Assembly: GCA_027022065.1 (NCBI GenBank)
Contig: JALVZS010000108.1
Coordinates: 1 to 6,100 of the forward strand
From: a bacterium
GTDB taxonomy: Bacteria; Thermosulfidibacterota; Thermosulfidibacteria; Thermosulfidibacterales; Thermosulfidibacteraceae
DNA length: 6,100 nt
Direction of reading: 5' to 3'
Shown: piece by piece, positions 1 to 6,100 of the stretch
How the letters are laid out: each line of letters starts with the position of its first letter
How positions within the stretch are numbered: position 1 is the stretch's first letter
The notes under the pieces: model-generated
What the model saw: only the letters and a program-made list of their open reading frames with translations
Told to the model about the DNA's origin: nothing
Databases searched by the model: none
Made by a program: the position numbers and the translations under genes

Positions 1-944
1 TTCCTTGACGGACGGGATTCTATCTTTGTGAGATTTATACCCCTATCGGAAAAGCAAGAAAGGATGTCCCTCAACGCCCCCACCCTATCCGAAATGCTGA
101 ATATCACAGATGTTTTGTCACGGCCTGTGGGTTCTACCTGCTCTCTTCCCACCACCAGGAACCTTGTGTAGTTGTCCCACTTGTCCTCTATGTCCCTCAC
201 CGCCACCTTAAGCCCGTATAAGGTAGCAGCCATTTCACTAGCTATAGCGGCAGCGTTTTCCTCATCGGCTGCAAGTTTGGCAGCCTCTGCTGTGGAAGAC
301 ACATATACTATCTTTGCCTCAGGCATAACAGAGGCAAGCCACTTTCTGCACTGGGCTATGGCATGGGGATGGCTGTATATTTTTTCAATCCCCTTAATAT
401 CTCCACTTTTCGTGAGAAGATGATGGGAAACCCTCAGGTATATCTCTCCGCAAATCTTCACATCCTTGAACTCCATAAATGCATCAAGGGTCCTGCTCAC
501 CACTCCCTCAATGGAGTTTTCAAAGGGGACAACCCCGTAGTCCACATGTCCCCTCGCCACAACCTCAAATATGCCCTCAACGAACTTCACAGGAACAAAA
601 CGGGCGGAAAGACCAAAGTACTCCACACCTGCCTGATGGGTAAATGTGGCCTCTGGTCCAAGATAGGCAACGGAGGTGCGATGCTGGATAGCAACACAGG
701 CAGAAATAATTTCCCTAAAAACATAGGTAATGGCCTCTTTGGGAAAGGGACCTTTGCTCATAGAAAGAAGCCTCTCAAGTATCTCCCTCTCTCTATGAGG
801 AACATAAACAGGCTCTCCCCTTTCCCTCTTTATTCTACCTATCTCCAAAGCGATCCTTGCCCTTTCGTTTAAAAGCTTAACTATCTCGCGATCTATTTCG
901 TCTATACGCCTTCTAAGAGCGGTAAGATCACTTTGCCGTTCCAT
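1..944 (-). CDS. pheA: Bifunctional chorismate mutase / prephenate dehydratase (P-protein), 3' end missing
   Basis: Converts chorismate to prephenate and then to phenylpyruvate, the committed branch to phenylalanine; cytosolic. The frame is open from the ATG at 944 to the left edge, giving 314 residues. P-proteins are usually about 360 aa, so roughly 45 C-terminal residues lie outside the window. Residues 1-88 are an AroQ chorismate mutase helix bundle, with R11, R28, K39 and E52 at the same positions as the E. coli active-site residues. Residues 91-268 are the prephenate dehydratase domain, with GPEATFTH at 96-103, VPFENSIEG near 139-147 and the catalytic NYTRF at 258-262. From about 278 an ACT domain starts, with GAL (289-291) and ESRP (309-312), the Phe-binding motifs, so feedback inhibition by Phe is expected. 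The start overlaps the secG end by 17 nt. An in-frame GTG at 950 is an alternative start with better spacing to AAAGGT. Identification is firm; the exact start is less so. Confidence 0.95.
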   Translation of the reverse strand, partial: MERQSDLTALRRRIDEIDREIVKLLNERARIALEIGRIKRERGEPVYVPHREREILERLLSMSKGPFPKEAITYVFREIISACVAIQHRTSVAYLGPEATFTHQAGVEYFGLSARFVPVKFVEGIFEVVARGHVDYGVVPFENSIEGVVSRTLDAFMEFKDVKICGEIYLRVSHHLLTKSGDIKGIEKIYSHPHAIAQCRKWLASVMPEAKIVYVSSTAEAAKLAADEENAAAIASEMAATLYGLKVAVRDIEDKWDNYTRFLVVGREQVEPTGRDKTSVIFSISDRVGALRDILSCFSDRGINLTKIESRPSR

Positions 945-1287
945 TTCCACTGCTTTTGACCTTTACCTTTAAAGGAGGTTTGGGCTTAGCAGGCGCCTTT
1001 TGAACCTTTTCAACCTTTACCTCAGGAATAGCCTTTTCCACAGCCTTAACATACTTAGGCTTTCCTACAAGTATGGTTAAAGCTATGCTGTTTATAAAAA
1101 AGATCACTGCCAAAACAACCGTAGCCTTGGCCAGAAAAGGAGTAGGGCCCTTGGGACCAAACACGGCAGATGAGGCGCCCACACCAAAAGCGGCCCCCAT
1201 CTCGGCTCCTTTGCCCTTCTGAAGTATCACAACCACTATAAGGAGCAGACAGACAATCACATGAAGCACTATAAGAGCCGTCTCCAT
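928..1287 (-). CDS. secG: Preprotein translocase subunit SecG with long Lys/Pro-rich tail
   Basis: Small inner-membrane subunit of the SecYEG channel that assists SecA-driven protein export. The 119-residue product has the SecG layout: a first hydrophobic helix at about 3-22, the conserved cytoplasmic loop QKGKGAEMGAAFG (23-35) followed by a Gly/Ser-rich stretch, and a second helix at about 51-74. The remaining 45 residues form a hydrophilic tail rich in Lys, Pro and Val that looks disordered; SecG tails vary widely between lineages. The ATG directly abuts the TAG of tpiA, and a strong GGAGG lies inside the last tpiA codons, which fixes the start and indicates coupling to tpiA translation. 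The 3' end overlaps the start of pheA. A position behind gap-pgk-tpiA is a familiar bacterial arrangement and supports the call. Confidence 0.95.
   Translation of the reverse strand: METALIVLHVIVCLLLIVVVILQKGKGAEMGAAFGVGASSAVFGPKGPTPFLAKATVVLAVIFFINSIALTILVGKPKYVKAVEKAIPEVKVEKVQKAPAKPKPPLKVKVKSSGNGTAK
959..964 (-). promoter_or_regulatory. Shine-Dalgarno-like site of pheA inside secG
   Basis: AAAGGT on the minus strand lies 8 nt before the GTG at 950 and 14 nt before the ATG at 944, so spacing favours the GTG while codon preference and alignment favour the ATG. The site is within the secG tail codons. Confidence 0.4.
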
Positions 1288-2052
1288 CTAAAAACCTCCA
1301 GCGTTTTTTACTATCTCTACAAAGCTTTCAGCCTTTAGGCTAGCTCCACCCACCAAAGCACCATCTATATCTGGCTGAGCCACCAAAGAGGCAACATTAT
1401 CGGGCTTAACGCTACCTCCGTAAAGTATCCTGATCTCATCCGCCAGTTTTCCCCACATACTCTTAAGAAGCTCCCTTATAAAGGCATGAACCTCCTGAGC
1501 ATCCTCAGGAGTGGCTACCTTACCAGTTCCTATGGCCCATACAGGCTCGTAGGCAATCACTATATCAGAAGGAGAGGCTATTTCAACGCCATCCAAGGCA
1601 CCTTTTATCTGCCCTTCAACCACCTCCTTCACCTTCCCCGCCTCTCTCTCCTCAAGTCTTTCACCCACACACACTATAGGAGTAATACCCTGAGAGATAA
1701 GAGCCCTTACCTTCTTATTAACATCCTTGTCTTTTTCCCCGAAGTAAATCCTCCTTTCTGAATGGCCAACTATGCAGTACCGGCATTCCAGATCCTTTAA
1801 CATAACAGGAGATACCTCCCCAGTAAAAGCACCTTCTCCTTCCCAAAAGACATCCTGGGCCGAAAGACCAATAGGAGTCCCAGCCAGAAGCCTAGACAGA
1901 GGGAAAAGATACACAAAAGGCGGTGCAACCGCCACCTCAACCTTATCATACCAAGTAGCATCTATACCAATAAGCAACTGCTTCACAAGTAAAAGTGCCT
2001 CCTTGGCAGTTTTATGCATCTTCCAGTTACCACAAACAAAGGTTCTTCTCAT
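1288..2052 (-). CDS. tpiA: Triosephosphate isomerase
   Basis: Interconverts dihydroxyacetone phosphate and glyceraldehyde 3-phosphate in glycolysis and gluconeogenesis; a cytosolic TIM-barrel enzyme. The 254-residue length is normal for bacterial TpiA. The catalytic set is complete: N9 and K11 in GNWKMHK, H97 in VGHSERR (95-101), and E169 in [11 protein letters not shown] (167-177), which runs into the flexible phosphate-gripping loop 6. The phosphate-binding YGGSVKPDN is at 211-219 and [10 protein letters not shown] at 230-239. The start is set by AAGGAGG six bases upstream, located within the end of pgk; the pgk stop is only 1 nt away. Nothing appears damaged or unusual. Its substrates connect directly to the upstream gap and pgk products, so this is a pathway operon. 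Confidence 0.98.
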   Translation of the reverse strand: MRRTFVCGNWKMHKTAKEALLLVKQLLIGIDATWYDKVEVAVAPPFVYLFPLSRLLAGTPIGLSAQDVFWEGEGAFTGEVSPVMLKDLECRYCIVGHSERRIYFGEKDKDVNKKVRALISQGITPIVCVGERLEEREAGKVKEVVEGQIKGALDGVEIASPSDIVIAYEPVWAIGTGKVATPEDAQEVHAFIRELLKSMWGKLADEIRILYGGSVKPDNVASLVAQPDIDGALVGGASLKAESFVEIVKNAGGF

Positions 2053-2053
2053 A

Positions 2054-3244
2054 CTAGTCCTCCTTGTCCGTAAGCACCTCTATGCAGGGAAGGGTTCCCT
2101 TCTGCAGAAGATGCAAAAAGGCCCCGCCACCTGTGGATATATGGGAAAACTTCTCCTTCACACCAGCCTTATCAATAGCAGCGTCCGTATCCCCACCTCC
2201 AGCAATGCTCAAGGCATCAAGGGATGCTATATATTTGGCTATCTCTATCGTTCCCGTTTTAAACTTCTCCAGCTCAAAGAGTCCCAAAGGGCCGTTCCAT
2301 ATCACCGTTTCCGCATCAGAAAGGGCCTCTTTAAAGAGAGTAACAGTGGCAGGTCCTATGTCCAGGCCCATCATGTTCTTTGGTATCTCCTGATACGTGC
2401 ACTTCCTCGCCTTTGCCTTATCGCTTGCTTCAGTGGCAACCACAAAATCTACAGGTAGATAAAACTTTATTCCCCTTTCTCTGGCCTTTTGGGCAACAAC
2501 CAGAGCAGTTTCATAAAAGTCCGGTTCCACAAGGGATTTCCCTGTTTCATATCCCATGGCCCCTAAAAAGGTAAAGGCCATGGCCCCCCCTATGATGAGC
2601 TTATCCACCTTCTCCACAAGGGCTTCAAGAAGACCTATCTTGGTGGAGACCTTCGCACCGCCAATAACTGCAACAAGAGGTCTTATTGGTTCTTCAAATG
2701 CCCTTTCAAAGTATTCAAGCTCCTCCTCCATAAGAAAACCTGCCGCAGCAACAGGGGCAAATTGGGCAGCACCGTAGGTGGATGCGTGCTTTCTGTGGGC
2801 AGTTCCAAAGGCATCGTTTACGTAACAGTCCGCCCATTCCACAAGCTTTCTGGCAAACTCCGGATCGTTTTTGGTCTCTTCAGGATAGAAGCGAACATTT
2901 TCAAGAAGGGCCACATCGCCCTCCTTCATTTGGGAAATCGCCTCTTTTACCCTCTCCCCAATGCAGTCCTCAACGAAGATCACATCCTTCTTTAAAAGCC
3001 TTGAAAGCCTAACTGCCACAGGCCTCAAAGAGTACCTCTCGTCCCATCCCTTGGGCCTATCAAGATGTGAGGCAAGAACGACCTTAGCCCCTTTGTCTAT
3101 GGCGTAGTTTATGGTCTTTAGAGAAGCCCTTATGCGGGTATCATCCAGTATATTGCCCTTCTCATCAACGGGAACATTAAAGTCCACCCTGATAAAGACC
3201 TTTTTACCCTTAAGATCCAGATCCCTTATGGACAGCTTATTCAT
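2054..3244 (-). CDS. pgk: Phosphoglycerate kinase
   Basis: Transfers phosphate between 1,3-bisphosphoglycerate and ADP, giving 3-phosphoglycerate and ATP; cytosolic, two-domain hinge enzyme. At 396 residues it is a normal bacterial length. The N-terminal substrate domain shows RVDFNVP (19-25), DTRIRAS (35-41), SHLDRPKG (59-66), LLENVRF (113-119) and [13 protein letters not shown] (143-155). The C-terminal nucleotide domain shows GGAKVSTKI (195-203), WNGPLGLFE (316-324), GGGDTDAAI (349-357) and STGGGAFL (370-377). One oddity is Asp62, which replaces the Gly normally found in the SHLGRP substrate loop. The ATG lies 3 nt after the gap stop, with AAGGAGA at suitable spacing before it. A single glycolytic operon is strongly indicated. 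Confidence 0.98.
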   Translation of the reverse strand: MNKLSIRDLDLKGKKVFIRVDFNVPVDEKGNILDDTRIRASLKTINYAIDKGAKVVLASHLDRPKGWDERYSLRPVAVRLSRLLKKDVIFVEDCIGERVKEAISQMKEGDVALLENVRFYPEETKNDPEFARKLVEWADCYVNDAFGTAHRKHASTYGAAQFAPVAAAGFLMEEELEYFERAFEEPIRPLVAVIGGAKVSTKIGLLEALVEKVDKLIIGGAMAFTFLGAMGYETGKSLVEPDFYETALVVAQKARERGIKFYLPVDFVVATEASDKAKARKCTYQEIPKNMMGLDIGPATVTLFKEALSDAETVIWNGPLGLFELEKFKTGTIEIAKYIASLDALSIAGGGDTDAAIDKAGVKEKFSHISTGGGAFLHLLQKGTLPCIEVLTDKED

Positions 3245-3247
3245 GGA

Positions 3248-4317
<1,070 letters not shown>

Positions 4318-4322
4318 GAAGT

Positions 4323-4328
4323 GGTGGT
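4323..4328 (+). promoter_or_regulatory. Weak Shine-Dalgarno-like site of hisS
   Basis: GGTGGT ends 4 nt before the ATG at 4333. It is a modest match, but the GTG at 4321 has no purine-rich site in front of it, so the ATG at 4333 is the better start. Confidence 0.45.
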
Positions 4329-4332
4329 CAAG

Positions 4333-5592
4333 ATGCTCAAGGCTGTAAGAGGCTTTAAAGACGTTCTTCCAGAGGACATGCCCTACTGGCACCTCCTAGG
4401 GGAGGAGGCTAGATCCCTATTTGAAAGCTACGGCTACAGAGAGATAAGGATCCCTGTTCTGGAGAAGCTGGAGCTCTTCCAGAGGGGTATAGGAAGTACC
4501 ACGGATATAGTGGAAAAGGAGATGTATGTATTTGAGGACAAAGGCGGCGAGCTATTAGCCTTAAGACCTGAGGCTACCGCATGTATAGCCAGGGCGTTTA
4601 TTGAGCACAGATTGGATCTAAAGCACACCACAAACAAATACTACTTCTTCGGTCCCATGTTCAGACACGAAAGGCCACAGGCAGGAAGGCTGAGGCAGTT
4701 TCACCAACTTAATGTAGAGGCCTTTGGAGTTCGTTCCCCCTCCATGGACGCTGAAGTCATGGCCATGCTCTACACCCTGGCAAGAAAGCTTCACATAGAG
4801 GATGCGGTATCTTTAGAGATAAACCACATAGGATGCGCAAAGTGTAGACCCATCTACAGAGAGATACTCATAAATTACTTGGCAGGTCAGAAGGATAAAC
4901 TGTGCAAGGATTGCAAAAGAAGGCTTGAAAGAAACCCTTTAAGGATTCTGGACTGCAAGAACGAAACCTGTAAAGAGATAGCCCTAAACGCCCCGAGGAT
5001 CATGGACCATCTGTGCGATGAGTGTAGAAGGTATTTTGAGGAAACCTTAGATTTTTTAAGCGTTTGCGATGTTCCCTTTGTGATAAATCCCCTGATAGTG
5101 AGAGGCCTTGACTACTACACAGGCACGGTCTTTGAGCTAACCACAACGGAACTTGGAGCGCAAAATGCAGTTGCAGCAGGTGGAAGGTACGATAACCTCA
5201 TAGAGGAGCTGGGAGGCCCTTCCGTTCCTGGCATCGGCTTTGCGGTGGGAGCAGAAAGAACAGTGGCCCTAATGAGAAAAAGAATGAAGCTTGAAGAAAA
5301 AAAACCCACTTTTTTCTTTGCCGTTTTGGACGCCGAAGCCAAGCGCTTCATAATTCCTGTAGTTCTCTCCCTGAGGGAAAAGAAGATACGCTGTGAAATG
5401 GAACATGAAGAGAAGAGCCTTAAGAGCCAGATGAGAAAGGCCAATAAACTTGGAGCAAAATACACAGTAATGGTGGGAGAAGACGAGCTTAAAAAGGGAA
5501 AGGTTACTGTAAGGAATATGAAGGATAAGAATCAGTTTGAAATGGAGCCTAGTGTGGAAAACTTTTTAAGACTTGTGGAGGAGAATCCATGA
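4333..5592 (+). CDS. hisS: Histidyl-tRNA synthetase with four-pair cysteine insertion
   Basis: Charges tRNA-His with histidine using ATP; cytosolic class IIa homodimer. The 419-residue product has normal HisRS length. The N-terminus (AVRGFKDVLPED, 4-15) is typical. LRPEATA (77-83) belongs to the His/ATP pocket, motif 2 is FRHERPQAGRLRQFHQ (110-125), the HisA signature RGLDYYTGTVFE is at 257-268, and motif 3 is GIGFAVGAER (300-309). From about 325 on is the C-terminal anticodon-binding domain. Between motif 2 and the HisA signature lie eight cysteines in pairs: C168/C171, C191/C194, C208/C213 and C228/C231, which look like metal ligands. Similar cysteine-rich insertions occur in HisRS of several anaerobic and thermophilic bacteria, so the pattern is family-consistent. 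An upstream GTG at 4321 would add four residues. The stop overlaps the aspS start. Confidence 0.97.
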   Translation: MLKAVRGFKDVLPEDMPYWHLLGEEARSLFESYGYREIRIPVLEKLELFQRGIGSTTDIVEKEMYVFEDKGGELLALRPEATACIARAFIEHRLDLKHTTNKYYFFGPMFRHERPQAGRLRQFHQLNVEAFGVRSPSMDAEVMAMLYTLARKLHIEDAVSLEINHIGCAKCRPIYREILINYLAGQKDKLCKDCKRRLERNPLRILDCKNETCKEIALNAPRIMDHLCDECRRYFEETLDFLSVCDVPFVINPLIVRGLDYYTGTVFELTTTELGAQNAVAAGGRYDNLIEELGGPSVPGIGFAVGAERTVALMRKRMKLEEKKPTFFFAVLDAEAKRFIIPVVLSLREKKIRCEMEHEEKSLKSQMRKANKLGAKYTVMVGEDELKKGKVTVRNMKDKNQFEMEPSVENFLRLVEENP

Positions 5593-6100
5593 GAAGGACC
5601 TGCTACTGTGGAGAGGTAAGTGAGGAGCTTATAGGAAAAGAGGTGGTGCTTGAAGGCTGGGTGCACAGAAACAGAGACCACGGCGGTCTCACATTCATAG
5701 ATCTCAGGGACAGAGAAGGGCTGGTGCAGGTGGTATTTGACCCCCAAACAGACCCCAAGGCCCATGCTGTAGCAAAGAAGATGAAGCCCGAATATGTAAT
5801 AAGGGTGAAGGGTATAGTGAGAAGGCGCCCAGAAGGTACAGAGAATCCCAAGCTGAAAACAGGGATGGTTGAGGTTGTGGGAAAGAGTATTGAGTTGCTA
5901 AATACCTCGGAACCTCCTCCCTTCAGGATTGAAGACGACATAGAGGTAAGCGAGGAGGTCCGTTTAAGATACAGATTCCTGGATCTCAGAAGGCCAGAGA
6001 TGCAAAAGAAACTCATACTGCGCCACAAGGTTGCCCAAGCGGTGAGGCGTTATTTAGACAGTGAAGGCTTCCTTGAGCTTGAAACTCCCTTCCTCACAAA
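5589..6100 (+). CDS. aspS: Aspartyl-tRNA synthetase, N-terminal part (probably non-discriminating type)
   Basis: Attaches aspartate to tRNA-Asp, and in non-discriminating forms also to tRNA-Asn; class IIb, cytosolic. The gene runs off the right edge after 170 residues of an expected roughly 590. Residues 1-105 form the OB-fold anticodon-binding domain: RTCYCGEV (3-10), GWVHRNRDHGGLTFIDLRD (23-41) and RPEGTENPK (80-88). RLRYRFLDLRRPEM (125-138) is the bacterial AspRS linker signature, and motif 1 begins at GFLELETPFLT (160-170). The YRFLDLRRPEM segment and the YCGE N-terminus separate it from AsnRS and LysRS. H31 and G83 are of the kind found in non-discriminating bacterial AspRS. The ATG overlaps the hisS stop (ATGA), with GGAGGA about 7 nt upstream, pointing to translational coupling. 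Confidence 0.96.
   Translation, partial: MRRTCYCGEVSEELIGKEVVLEGWVHRNRDHGGLTFIDLRDREGLVQVVFDPQTDPKAHAVAKKMKPEYVIRVKGIVRRRPEGTENPKLKTGMVEVVGKSIELLNTSEPPPFRIEDDIEVSEEVRLRYRFLDLRRPEMQKKLILRHKVAQAVRRYLDSEGFLELETPFLT

Noticed and set aside
363-872. Plus-strand open frame of 169 codons at the left of the window
   Set aside because: It is antisense to pheA, whose minus-strand frame carries all chorismate mutase and prephenate dehydratase motifs; no family resemblance in the plus-strand product.
1772-2458. Plus-strand open frame of 228 codons opposite tpiA and pgk
   Set aside because: It lies entirely antisense to two intact, motif-complete enzymes, has no recognisable domain, and is explained by codon bias of the real genes.
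4321-4332. GTG at 4321 as the hisS start
   Set aside because: No purine-rich site precedes it, and the ATG at 4333 gives the typical HisRS N-terminus.

Overview
This is a compact bacterial housekeeping window. It holds two divergent gene groups separated by an 83-bp intergenic region at 4250-4332, and no other non-coding stretch is longer than a few bases. The lineage is Bacteria: SecG, the fused chorismate mutase-prephenate dehydratase, class I GAPDH and the bacterial-type AspRS N-domain all say so. Frequent AGA/AGG (Arg) and ATA (Ile) codons, many Lys/Glu residues, the four-pair cysteine insertion in HisRS and the general look of the proteins suggest a thermophilic, anaerobic-type lineage such as a Desulfobacterota or Thermodesulfobacteria relative. 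That placement is an inference from memory of these families, not a search result.

Left block, minus strand, reading from 4249 down to 1: gap (glyceraldehyde-3-phosphate dehydrogenase), pgk (phosphoglycerate kinase), tpiA (triosephosphate isomerase), secG (translocon subunit) and pheA (chorismate mutase / prephenate dehydratase with ACT domain, running off the left edge). The junctions are 3 nt, 1 nt, 0 nt and a 17-nt overlap, so this is almost certainly one operon. gap, pgk and tpiA catalyse the triose-phosphate steps of glycolysis/gluconeogenesis. secG is a common passenger behind tpiA. pheA diverts chorismate toward phenylalanine.

Right block, plus strand: hisS (histidyl-tRNA synthetase) and aspS (aspartyl-tRNA synthetase, running off the right edge). 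They overlap by 4 nt (ATGA), so they are co-transcribed and probably translationally coupled. The visible AspRS N-domain carries residues associated with non-discriminating enzymes.

The divergent intergenic region holds candidate, interleaved sigma70-type promoters for both blocks and a perfect 6-bp inverted repeat (TGTCAA-N9-TTGACA, 4274-4294) that is a plausible operator. I found no mobile element, CRISPR array, RNA gene, terminator or defence system. I do not see a novel multi-gene system here. The points worth a second look are regulatory (intergenic palindrome, secG-pheA junction) or residue-level (Pgk substrate loop, AspRS discrimination residues, HisRS cysteines, SecG tail).
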